Source of the DNA: Rubritalea squalenifaciens DSM 18772
GTDB taxonomy: Bacteria; Verrucomicrobiota; Verrucomicrobiia; Verrucomicrobiales; Akkermansiaceae
Assembly: GCF_900141815.1 (NCBI RefSeq)
Contig: NZ_FQYR01000002.1
Coordinates: forward strand, 535,091-599,090
DNA length: 64,000 nucleotides
Reading direction: 5' to 3'
Shown here: positions 18,565 through 25,505 of the stretch, in pieces
Position numbering within the stretch: position 1 is the stretch's first letter
Layout of the letters: each line of letters opens with the position of its first letter
Program-made: the position numbers and the translations under genes
The notes under the pieces: generated by a model
Seen by the model: the letters and a program-made list of their open reading frames with translations, nothing else
What the model was told of the DNA's origin: nothing
Databases searched by the model: none

Positions 18565-18602
18565 GCTCCTCTTGATGGTGAATCGAGAGGAGCGTTTTGT
18601 TG
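18565..18602 (+). terminator. Intrinsic terminator
   Basis: Twelve pairs (one G-T wobble) between 18565-18576 (GCTCCTCTTGAT) and 18582-18593 (ATCGAGAGGAGC), a 5-base loop, then GTTTTGTTGT. It ends the DUF6288-like gene. The next 270 bases up to the PEP-CTERM gene are AT-rich and hold no gene that I can support. Confidence 0.85.
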
Positions 18603-18873
18603 TGATCCTATGCGCATGGGGGTTACGCGGTAATAGTAAGTCATTTTCTAACGAGTCCGTGTTGGTTTCAAAAGGTGAAGCAGGGTGATGGTTTTCCCCA
18701 ACTATTTGGTGGGGGTGTGTTAAGGATGTCACTGAGTTGTCACACAATAATGAACGATAAATGAAAAAGTTCTAATTTTTATCTTGTTAGCAAACTCTCT
18801 GTGTGTTCGTTAGATGTGATTCTAATGGATCAACTTCACTCGTTTTAGGTTTAAACTACACCAATCTACGCTC

Positions 18874-19719
18874 ATGAAAAACTTTAACCTAACAAAGTGT
18901 CTGGTAGCTTCCGCTGTGGCGGGGGGGTTATCACTGGCGCCTAATGGAGCCCAGGCTGCTGTGTCGAGCAATGATCTGGCCATCATTGGTGCGGATCTGA
19001 CCGCCAAGAATGGCAGTGAGTTTTTCTCATGGATTGCCTTGAACGACATCGCTGCGGGAGAAGTGCTCTACTTCACGGACTCCAGCTACAAATCCGGTGG
19101 ATTCGAAGTGAAAGAAGGCTTGTTCGAGTATACGGTGCAGGCCGGTGGTATCTCAGCTGGGACGGTGATCAAGGTGGATAACTTCAATCCTCCTTCAGGT
19201 TATACCTCTCCGCTGAACTCTGCCTATCATTTGAATGCTTCCATAGACTTCACGACCTCAGGTGATCAGCTACTGATTTTCCAGGACAATGATATCAGCG
19301 ACACCGCAGGTTTCACCGCACTGTGGGCAGTGAACTTGAATACTGATAACTGGACCTTCCCCGGACCTGAGTCAGGGCAGTCCTGGAGTGAGCTTTATCC
19401 CGGCCTGACCGAGGGAGTCAATGCCTTGGCACTTGGACTTGGTGATCAAACTGGGGATGACTCCGAGGGGGCGCGCTTTGTGCTTCCCGATAGCTATGGT
19501 GGTAACTTCGTCGGCACGGCTGATGAGCTGCGGGCCCTGATCCAGAACGAAGCGAACTGGGAAAAGTTAGCGGAGACCTCTACGTCGGGCGGCTTCAATG
19601 AAAGTGCGGACTGGGTGATCGAGGGAATTGGGAATGTCACCATCATCCCTGAGCCCAGCTCCACCAGCCTCCTGTTCCTCGGCGCTCTCGGGTGCCTGCT
19701 CAGACGCAAGCGTTCCTAA
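18874..19719 (+). CDS. PEP-CTERM protein, lamin-tail-like domain
   Basis: A 281-residue secreted protein. The signal peptide ends at AQA (about residue 29). The body opens with DLAIIGADLTAKNGSEFFSWIALNDIAAGEVLYFTD in pieces, a pattern seen in cell-surface proteins with a lamin-tail-like beta fold. The C-terminus carries the sorting tag IPEPSSTSLLFLGALGCLLRRKRS. It heads a group of genes that includes an ILEI-like protein 28 bases downstream, a glycosyltransferase, a formyltransferase and a tail-collar protein, so it may be part of the same surface structure. No exosortase gene is present in the window. Confidence 0.8.
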   Translation: MKNFNLTKCLVASAVAGGLSLAPNGAQAAVSSNDLAIIGADLTAKNGSEFFSWIALNDIAAGEVLYFTDSSYKSGGFEVKEGLFEYTVQAGGISAGTVIKVDNFNPPSGYTSPLNSAYHLNASIDFTTSGDQLLIFQDNDISDTAGFTALWAVNLNTDNWTFPGPESGQSWSELYPGLTEGVNALALGLGDQTGDDSEGARFVLPDSYGGNFVGTADELRALIQNEANWEKLAETSTSGGFNESADWVIEGIGNVTIIPEPSSTSLLFLGALGCLLRRKRS

Positions 19720-19747
19720 AACATCTCTCTCTTAAAACAATAATACC

Positions 19748-20365
19748 ATGGATCCTAACAACATATCCTTAATCACAATAGCGCCCTTCGGCTCCTGGGA
19801 CTACTCAGGTGAGGCCATCCTGTCTGTTAATAAGACACAGTACTACACCAAGCAGGACAACAAGGTCGGTATCCAGTACTGGGTACTCAACCGTTTTGAC
19901 CCGACGAGTGCTCCTCTCTTCACTTACTTCCAGGAAGCAAACAACTACAAGTTTGATACCGTGCCTCCGGGCTTGGACAAGTTTGTGGATGATGACTACA
20001 TCATCATCGTAGCCACCCAGGGCATCTTCATCACTCAGGTGCCTCAGGGAGCCTTGTACCAGTTTCTCGTGAAGATTGGTGCCGGTTCTCAGTTGGACAT
20101 GCTTGAGCAGCTGAATACCTACTACGCCTGTGGTTTCACTGGCAAGGTGGGCTACACGCTCATCACCGTGCCTAGTACGCAGGACAGCGGCATCGAGAGT
20201 GGGGCGATTCCTCACTCCGTGTATGTGAGTAGTTCTTCACAGCAGAAGCAGTACGGTTCCGCTACCTATCCAGGCGGCATGCTGGTAGCCCAGCTGGTGC
20301 CTACGGAATACGACGGCAAGAAGATCTACACGCCAGTGCTGACCTCCAAGCAGTCCGTTTACTAA
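19748..20365 (+). CDS. Protein with possible ILEI/FAM3-like domain
   Basis: A 205-residue protein without a signal peptide. Residues about 40-150 resemble the ILEI/FAM3 fold pattern: a GIQYWVLNRF strand, a FDTVPPGLDKFVDDDYIIIVAT segment in place of the family's 'fDT...G.iVlvat' core, then ALYQFLVKIGAG and a GKVGYTLITVP strand. Eukaryotic FAM3 proteins are secreted signalling or lectin-like proteins, and bacterial relatives are poorly known. The match is by eye only. It lies 28 bases after the PEP-CTERM gene and is followed by a strong terminator hairpin that abuts the glycosyltransferase start. Confidence 0.55.
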   Translation: MDPNNISLITIAPFGSWDYSGEAILSVNKTQYYTKQDNKVGIQYWVLNRFDPTSAPLFTYFQEANNYKFDTVPPGLDKFVDDDYIIIVATQGIFITQVPQGALYQFLVKIGAGSQLDMLEQLNTYYACGFTGKVGYTLITVPSTQDSGIESGAIPHSVYVSSSSQQKQYGSATYPGGMLVAQLVPTEYDGKKIYTPVLTSKQSVY

Positions 20366-20386
20366 ATCCCTTTTGTCCTAGGACAT

Positions 20387-20438
20387 TATTTCCCCGGCAC
20401 TGTGTGTGGAGTTAAGGTGGCGGGGAAATATTTTTTTG
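20387..20438 (+). terminator. Terminator/attenuator abutting glycosyltransferase start
   Basis: A 10-bp stem (TATTTCCCCG at 20387-20396, CGGGGAAATA at 20421-20430), extended after one mismatch by CAC/GTG, is followed by seven T. It ends only four bases before the ATG of the glycosyltransferase at 20443. The glycosyltransferase leader therefore consists of this hairpin, with no Shine-Dalgarno. It can act as the end of the upstream pair, with some readthrough, or as an attenuator. Confidence 0.8.
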
Positions 20439-20442
20439 TACC

Positions 20443-21660
20443 ATGAAAAAGTCTATCGTCTGTATCGCCTTCTACATTCCGGGCACTGGCCTGACCCGTG
20501 TCATGGATGCGCTGGTGCAGCAGTTTCGTGATGAGTACATGGTGCACTATGTGGGCGTCGGTTACAAAGGCCCTCGGATCGAGCAGCCAGGGCTGACCAT
20601 TTACCCCACCAATCTGGAGGGGGGGGATGTGATGGGCTCCTACATCGCACGGGAACTGATCGAGGCAATCGAGCCTGAGTGCGTGTTTATCCTGCAGGAT
20701 GTCTGGCACTTCCAGCGCTACATGATGGTGTTCGATGGTCTGCGGGATAAGACCAAGATCGTCGGCTACACACCGATCGATGGCGAGGTGACGAACCCGG
20801 AATCGGTAAGCTATCTGCTGGGGCTCGATACACTAGTGCTCTACACTGAGTGGGCACGCGACCAGGTACGCAATGCGCTGTTAGAGATCGCGCCGGAGGA
20901 AAAACTGCCGCGTATGGAGGTGGTGGCTCACGGGGTGGATACCAAACAGTTTTACCACTTAGAGGATCGGCAGGCTGTCAGGAAGGAAGTCTTCCCCGGG
21001 CTGGAGGAAGGTGCCTTTGTGGTTCTCAATGCCAGTCGGCCCTGCGTGCGCAAGCGGGTGGATCTGACTTTAAGAGCCTTTGCTGCCTTTGCGGAGGATA
21101 AGCCAGCTAAAGTGAAGCTCTGTCTGCATCAGGCTATCAGGGAAGAGCAGAGCCTGCAGCTGCTGGACCTGATCAAGGAACTGGATATCGAGGGCCGGGT
21201 AGTTCTCAATCCCTTCTCAGGCAGACGGGAGAGCGAGGTGCTCAGTGACGAGGACCTGAACAAACTCTACAATGCCTGCGATGTGGGCGTGAACAGCTCC
21301 ATGGGCGAAGGCTGGGGGTTGGTCAGTTTTGAGCACGCCGCCACGGGCGCTGCCCAGATTGTTCCTGATCACACAGCCTGCGCGGAGCTTTGGAAGGACT
21401 CGGGTATCGTCGTGGAGACAGAGCCGTCTGAGATTGGCCAGATTTCTCCCTTTGTCATGACTCAGCCTACGCTGGAGTCACTGCAAGCGGCCTTTGAGCT
21501 ACTCTACAGCAATTTTAGTGAACGTGAACGGCTGGCGGAGCGGTGCTATCAGAATGCCCAGCGCGAGGCCTACACCTGGGAGGCTATCGCCAAGCAGTGG
21601 GAAAGCGTCTTCCAGGCTGCCGTGAGATTACCTAACAACCAGCCTGTGCTGGTAGGCTAG
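20443..21660 (+). CDS. GT4-like glycosyltransferase (GT-B fold)
   Basis: A 405-residue cytoplasmic glycosyltransferase of the GT-B fold. The N-terminal Rossmann half opens with SIVCIAFYIPGTGLTRVMDAL, typical of this class. The hinge carries VVAHGVDTKQFY and VVLNASRPCVRKRVD. The C-terminal half has the nucleotide-sugar site EGWGLVSFEHAATGA and a final helix that returns to the first domain. The donor and acceptor are unknown. In context it may glycosylate the tail-collar or PEP-CTERM protein, or build a surface glycan. Its last 29 bases overlap the end of the convergent formyltransferase gene. Codon use agrees with its neighbours. Confidence 0.88.
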   Translation: MKKSIVCIAFYIPGTGLTRVMDALVQQFRDEYMVHYVGVGYKGPRIEQPGLTIYPTNLEGGDVMGSYIARELIEAIEPECVFILQDVWHFQRYMMVFDGLRDKTKIVGYTPIDGEVTNPESVSYLLGLDTLVLYTEWARDQVRNALLEIAPEEKLPRMEVVAHGVDTKQFYHLEDRQAVRKEVFPGLEEGAFVVLNASRPCVRKRVDLTLRAFAAFAEDKPAKVKLCLHQAIREEQSLQLLDLIKELDIEGRVVLNPFSGRRESEVLSDEDLNKLYNACDVGVNSSMGEGWGLVSFEHAATGAAQIVPDHTACAELWKDSGIVVETEPSEIGQISPFVMTQPTLESLQAAFELLYSNFSERERLAERCYQNAQREAYTWEAIAKQWESVFQAAVRLPNNQPVLVG

Positions 21661-22594
21661 CCTGTGGGGAATCGGCAAAGAGTTCCCCGGAGCGCAGGCC
21701 GAACATCACCTTGAGCCGGGCACCAGTGGCGATGGCGTTTGCGGAGCTTAGCACATTCACGCGGATATAGCTGTCTTTGGCGCAGACCACATAAAGATTC
21801 GGGTCATCGGGCGCATGGATGATGCAGCCCGGCTTGGCGTTTAGCGGCGTACGGCAGTGGAAGCTCTCCGCCTCCAGCATCCGCACCTCCGTGCCGCGGA
21901 TCCAAGTCAGGGCGCCGCCGTAGTCTGGATTGCTGGCGTGGATCAGCCGTGCCACCTCACTGGCGTCCATGGAATCCCAGCGGATGATCAGGTCCTCTAG
22001 AGTCGGACGCTTTTGCTCGCTGGCCAGCTTGTCATTCTGCGCTGTTAGTTTGAGCTCTTCGCCATTGTCCAGCTGCTGGATGAGGCGGGAAACCAGATCC
22101 GGAGCCAGCTGGGCGATCTTGTCGAAGAGGGAACCTTTGATCTCTACCGGGGAAATGTCTGTGGTGGTGCAGGCAAAGATTTCGCCAGCATCGATTCGGG
22201 CGCTGGCGCGGTGCAGGGTGAGGCCGGCCTTGCTTTCCCCCTTGCGAATCTGCCAGAACAGTGGATCGGGTCCGCGATAGGCGGGCAGTGGGCTGCCATG
22301 GAGGTTCCAGGTGCCGTGCGCAGGGGTCTGGCACAAGCTTCCCGAAAGCCGGTGCGGGAAGGTGAAGACAATGGCTAGATCGATGCCGTGCTCGCGCAGC
22401 GCGTTGGATAGCTGTTCCTCGCCGTCCTCGTAGCAGACTAGCGGGATCTGGCGCATCCGGCAGAGCAGCTCCGCCTCTACATACATCGGGCAGTCTTTGC
22501 CCGGCAGGCAGACCAGTGAGAGCTGTCCCGTCTGGGTCAGATGACCCAGTAAGTGAAAGGCGGCAAAGTGGTTGCAGTAGAGTGCGGTCTTCAT
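21632..22594 (-). CDS. Formyltransferase-family protein (Fmt-like)
   Basis: A 320-residue protein with the N-formyltransferase fold and the catalytic Asn-His-Asp: N97 and H99 in NLHGSPLPAYRG, and D135 in RIDAGEIF. The C-terminal 100 residues resemble the Fmt second domain (ALTWIRGTEVRMLEAES). It is unlikely to be the housekeeping Fmt, because it sits with surface genes and has an unusual N-terminus; sugar N-formylation or methionyl-tRNA-like chemistry on an amino sugar is possible. It starts six bases after the DUF6916-like gene, so the two form an operon. The 3' end overlaps the glycosyltransferase. Confidence 0.82.
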   Translation of the reverse strand: MKTALYCNHFAAFHLLGHLTQTGQLSLVCLPGKDCPMYVEAELLCRMRQIPLVCYEDGEEQLSNALREHGIDLAIVFTFPHRLSGSLCQTPAHGTWNLHGSPLPAYRGPDPLFWQIRKGESKAGLTLHRASARIDAGEIFACTTTDISPVEIKGSLFDKIAQLAPDLVSRLIQQLDNGEELKLTAQNDKLASEQKRPTLEDLIIRWDSMDASEVARLIHASNPDYGGALTWIRGTEVRMLEAESFHCRTPLNAKPGCIIHAPDDPNLYVVCAKDSYIRVNVLSSANAIATGARLKVMFGLRSGELFADSPQASLPAQAGC

Positions 22595-22600
22595 AAGAGA

Positions 22601-22912
22601 TTAGGTAAACAGGCAATGATACTGGACGATGCGTTTGCCGCTTTCCGGACAATCATAGAAGCACTCGGGATTCAGGTAGATTTCAAATTCCTGACCCTCG
22701 GGGTCCTTGATCATCACCGTGGCATCAATCGCCTGGTCGGACTGGGTACGCATCACCATTTCAAAGGGATCCTGCTTCACTTGCGTGTACTCAGGCGGTG
22801 GTGCTGGAAGAGGATCAGCTCTAACAAGGGTAAGAGTGTCGATATTGTCACCGTTCAAATAGACCTCGTAAAGTCCGCCTGTATGCTTCTTGAATTGTGA
22901 TATTTCGTACAT
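22601..22912 (-). CDS. DUF6916-like small protein
   Basis: A 103-residue protein without signal peptide. The pattern fits what I recall of DUF6916: an early 'FxxHxGxxYxV' stretch (FKKHTGGLYEVYL), a strand TLTLVRADPLP, a central DPFEMVMRTQSD, then a 'tYxxxxpexGxxeifL' segment (DPEGQEFEIYLNPE) and a final aromatic QYHCLF. DUF6916 proteins are found beside tail-collar (microcystin-dependent) proteins, and here the two are divergent neighbours. It is first in an operon with the formyltransferase. The function is unknown; a chaperone or a structural partner of the collar protein is a guess. Confidence 0.55.
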   Translation of the reverse strand: MYEISQFKKHTGGLYEVYLNGDNIDTLTLVRADPLPAPPPEYTQVKQDPFEMVMRTQSDQAIDATVMIKDPEGQEFEIYLNPECFYDCPESGKRIVQYHCLFT

Positions 22913-23051
22913 GTATTGAGAATCAATAGTGGGGATGACCTGCTGTAAAGGTAATTTGTGTTAGAATATGTTTGCTGTAGGTGAGATCTATCTGTTAGTA
23001 GAGATCGCTTCATAATTGAGAAGCCACTCAATCTTTACAAAAAAACACACT

Positions 23052-23606
23052 ATGGATGGATATATCGGAGAAATTAGAATGTTTGGTGGGACCTTTGCCC
23101 CACGTAATTGGTCTTTTTGCCAAGGGCAGATGATGTCCATCACGTCAAACTCGGCCTTGTTTGCCATCTTGGGAGTCGTCTACGGCGGTGACGGGAGAAC
23201 CACTTTCCAGCTGCCTGACCTGCGCGGCAGGGTGGCGATCTCTGCTGGCCAAGGTGCGGGCTTGTCGAGCTATGCTCTCGGGCAGAAGGGCGGACAGGAA
23301 ACGGTCACACTGACCCAACAGCAGATGCCTTCCCACAATCACACCACGACCAATGATCTGGCCGCTCAAGTAGGTGTGCTCGAGGATGATGGTAACACGC
23401 CTGATGTGGCAGGCCACATTCTGTCCAATGCCAATGAAAGCATCTACAGCTCGGATGCCGCAAATGCCCAGCTTGGCGGCGTTTCTGTGACCGGTGGAGT
23501 TGCTGTCAACAATGCTGGCGGAGGTCAGTCGCATGAGAACAGAATGCCATTCCTGGCGGTGAACTACATCATCTGCCTCTACGGAACCTTCCCGAGCAGA
23601 AACTAA
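23052..23606 (+). CDS. Phage tail collar / microcystin-dependent protein homologue
   Basis: A 184-residue tail-collar protein. I start it at 23052 because homologues begin with MD(G/P)YIGEIR. Motifs: RMFGGTFAPRNWSFCQGQMM, ALFAILGVVYGGDGRTTFQLPDLRGRV and the end VNYIICLYGTFPSRN, each typical of this family (shown in pieces). Phage versions sit at the tip of short tail fibres; bacterial chromosomal copies, such as MdpB of cyanobacteria, form surface assemblies of unknown role. No phage genes are nearby. An imperfect inverted repeat (GATCTAT...GTAGAGATC) lies upstream at about 22985-23006. It is divergent from the DUF6916/formyltransferase operon. Confidence 0.88.
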   Translation: MDGYIGEIRMFGGTFAPRNWSFCQGQMMSITSNSALFAILGVVYGGDGRTTFQLPDLRGRVAISAGQGAGLSSYALGQKGGQETVTLTQQQMPSHNHTTTNDLAAQVGVLEDDGNTPDVAGHILSNANESIYSSDAANAQLGGVSVTGGVAVNNAGGGQSHENRMPFLAVNYIICLYGTFPSRN

Positions 23607-23657
23607 AAGGAATCAATTTACGGAACGGTACTGGGTACCGCGACGTTTGTGTGTGGG

Positions 23658-23685
23658 GAAGGCGGTCCAGCAATGGGCCGCCTTC
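23658..23685. terminator. Hairpin between convergent genes
   Basis: An 11-pair stem (GAAGGCGGTCC at 23658-23668, GGGCCGCCTTC at 23675-23685, one wobble) with a 6-base loop lies between the tail-collar gene and the convergent membrane-protein gene, overlapping the latter's stop. No T tract follows on either strand, so its efficiency as a terminator is uncertain. Confidence 0.55.
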
Positions 23686-24184
23686 ACTGTATCGTGATCT
23701 TGCCGCTCGGGGTAAAGCCTGGCTGAGTCGCGAGTTTTTTCAGGCGCAGGCTGGTAATGCCGAAACCGACCAGAAAGCAAAGCGCTGCGAGAACGGCGGA
23801 AATCAAACTGATGGCGAGAAAGAAGATCAGGGCAAACTGAAGGTAGTTTAGGGGAGAACCCTCTTCCATGCGGATGATCAGAAGGATGAGGCCTTGGACA
23901 AAGGAAAAGACATACAGGGCCAGGGAGATGCGGTGCACCAGCTGCGTCGTGCGGGTTTTGCGTTCATAGCCCAAGTTGCGTACGCTCTGGGTAATCAGCA
24001 GAGCCAAGGCCACGAGGATCCAGAGGTAGAGGGGAGCAATGATTGCGATGAATATCCCCCCGATTCCATCCTGCGGGGATGTCGCGTTGACTAGATAGGC
24101 GAGACTCAGCAGAAAACTCACGCCACTGGTGAGGTAGAAAGCTGGCAGGTAGAAGCGGAAGAGGTCGTGTTTGTGGTGGGTCAT
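23684..24184 (-). CDS. Membrane protein, four predicted helices
   Basis: A 166-residue integral membrane protein with hydrophobic segments at about 13-33 (FYLTSGVSFLLSLAYLV), 43-65 (GIFIAIIAPLYLWILVALALL), 85-107 (ISLALYVFSFVQGLILLII) and 117-145. It is last in a three-gene operon of small membrane proteins on the minus strand, starting five bases after the previous stop. It is not similar to any family I can name. The pattern of paired helices separated by a charged loop is shared with the two upstream genes, so they may form one complex or be diverged copies. Confidence 0.7.
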   Translation of the reverse strand: MTHHKHDLFRFYLPAFYLTSGVSFLLSLAYLVNATSPQDGIGGIFIAIIAPLYLWILVALALLITQSVRNLGYERKTRTTQLVHRISLALYVFSFVQGLILLIIRMEEGSPLNYLQFALIFFLAISLISAVLAALCFLVGFGITSLRLKKLATQPGFTPSGKITIQ

Positions 24185-24189
24185 GATGC

Positions 24190-24642
24190 TCAGTCTGTTA
24201 GCTTGATGATTTTCCTGCGGACGATGATGGAGGGGATGATGCTGGTGGCAGCGCCAATGATGAAAGGGCTCAGCATCTGGATATGATCGATGCCCAGCGA
24301 AAGATTGGGAATCAACAGGAAGCCGAGGGAGAGGAGCATGCCGAGAGTGGTCCAGTTGAGGCCCCAGCGGACCAGGGACTGGTTGGCTTTGGTGATCGTG
24401 ATTTCCTTGCCCCAGATTTCTATCTTCTGCCCGATGGTCGTAGGCTTGAGCATGGTGAGGAAGAGACCGCCGAGGTAGAAGAAAAGGAGTGCGTAGAGAT
24501 AAATGGCCCAGGTGAAATTGCGAGGCACCAGCTGGCTGGTGTAGCTGCCGAATTGCAGCGGTATCTGAGACTCGCTACAGGAGAAGACTACCGTGGAGTA
24601 AACTAGGATTGAGGCGGCAGTGATGTGAATGGCTTTGACCAT
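24190..24642 (-). CDS. Membrane protein, unknown function
   Basis: A 150-residue membrane protein. The N-terminal hydrophobic segment (residues 6-21) could be a signal. Further helices lie near 45-65 (TWAIYLYALLFFYLGGLFLTML), 90-112 (WGLNWTTLGMLLSLGFLLIP) and 122-140. A soluble loop KIEIWGKEITITKANQ separates the second and third. It is the middle gene of the membrane-protein operon, seven bases after the first. I do not recognise it. Confidence 0.68.
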   Translation of the reverse strand: MVKAIHITAASILVYSTVVFSCSESQIPLQFGSYTSQLVPRNFTWAIYLYALLFFYLGGLFLTMLKPTTIGQKIEIWGKEITITKANQSLVRWGLNWTTLGMLLSLGFLLIPNLSLGIDHIQMLSPFIIGAATSIIPSIIVRRKIIKLTD

Positions 24643-24649
24643 GGATGGC

Positions 24650-25132
24650 TTAGATACGATGCGCGCGGCGGAATTGGTACTCTTTCTTCAGTTCCTTGTG
24701 CGTGATGCGCTTCTCCCCGAAGAGGATCGGCGCCTGAATGAAGCCAAAAAGACCCGCGACTCCGATGATGGTGCCCACCGGAAACAAGATCAAGGCGAAG
24801 CTGCTGCAGCTGATCCCCATAATACGCCCTGACCGGCTGCGCTTGATCATGTGGTACGCGGAGATGGCACCAAAGCCCCCCAGAAATCCGAATAGGATGA
24901 TATAGAAATCGAATCCATCCACACGAGTGCTGGAGGCCAGCTGGAGGCTAGCCTGCCCGAGCAGGATGAGAGAGATGATACTCGTAAAGCTGGCCACAGA
25001 AGTGACATTGCAGGAGCGGGAGTAGAGCCTGTCCACCGCCTGCTTGCTGAAGCGCGCGAAGAGCGGATTGCCGTAGCTTTCCTCCTGGGTGGCTGCACTG
25101 TTAGGCGGGCTGTATGGGTTCTGGGTCTGCAT
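24650..25132 (-). CDS. NPYxPP-type membrane protein
   Basis: A 160-residue membrane protein. It opens with the tag NPYSPPNSAAT, an N-terminal phrase common to many small Planctomycete/Verrucomicrobia membrane proteins. Predicted helices lie near 43-63, 75-95 (FYIILFGFLGGFGAISAYHMI) and 103-130 (GISCSSFALILFPVGTIIGVAGLFGF, in pieces). The C-terminus is basic. It is the first gene of the three-gene operon and is divergent from the small lipoprotein gene. The function is unknown. Confidence 0.7.
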   Translation of the reverse strand: MQTQNPYSPPNSAATQEESYGNPLFARFSKQAVDRLYSRSCNVTSVASFTSIISLILLGQASLQLASSTRVDGFDFYIILFGFLGGFGAISAYHMIKRSRSGRIMGISCSSFALILFPVGTIIGVAGLFGFIQAPILFGEKRITHKELKKEYQFRRAHRI

Positions 25133-25191
25133 GGCTGGTGGTCTTCTTGCTGGGATTAGTGTAGGTTCTGTGATACTTTCTGTACTTAGCC

Positions 25192-25485
25192 ATGAGCAAG
25201 ATCATCAGCGCAAGCCTGCTTTCCATCGCCGTCCTCATCACCGCCTGTGAAAAGGAGGCTCCCGAGCAGCCGGAGACGGAGGTCACGGAAAGTGCGGAGA
25301 GCAGCACCTGCCGCCAGCGCTTCACCAAGGCTCATGAGCTCATGAAGCAAGAACAGGACACCACCTCCCTCCAGCAGGCCCGCGAGCTACTCCGCTCCCT
25401 CCAGCAGGAATACCCCGACTGGAACCCCTCCCTCGTCCAGAACCGCCTCGACAAATGCGAGAAACTCCTCGGTGTGGAGGACTAG
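25192..25485 (+). CDS. Small acidic lipoprotein
   Basis: A 97-residue lipoprotein. The signal ends in the lipobox LITAC (Cys19). An acidic linker follows (EKEAPEQPETEVTESAES) and then a short helical domain with two Cys (39 and 89), which may pair, and repeated basic/acidic helices similar to a single TPR-like hairpin (ARELLRSLQQEYPDW). It is convergent with the PliI-like gene, with only 20 bases between the stops and no obvious terminator. The role is unknown. Confidence 0.72.
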   Translation: MSKIISASLLSIAVLITACEKEAPEQPETEVTESAESSTCRQRFTKAHELMKQEQDTTSLQQARELLRSLQQEYPDWNPSLVQNRLDKCEKLLGVED

Positions 25486-25505
25486 GTTTTCTCTATCAGC
25501 CGTCT

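Noticed and set aside
18603-18873. Sigma-54 promoter before the PEP-CTERM gene
   Set aside because: TTGG and GC-like elements occur but not with the required spacing of GG and GC; the stretch is only AT-rich.
23052-23606. Tail-collar gene as part of a prophage
   Set aside because: No capsid, terminase, integrase or attachment repeats are nearby; the neighbours are sugar-modifying and secreted proteins.
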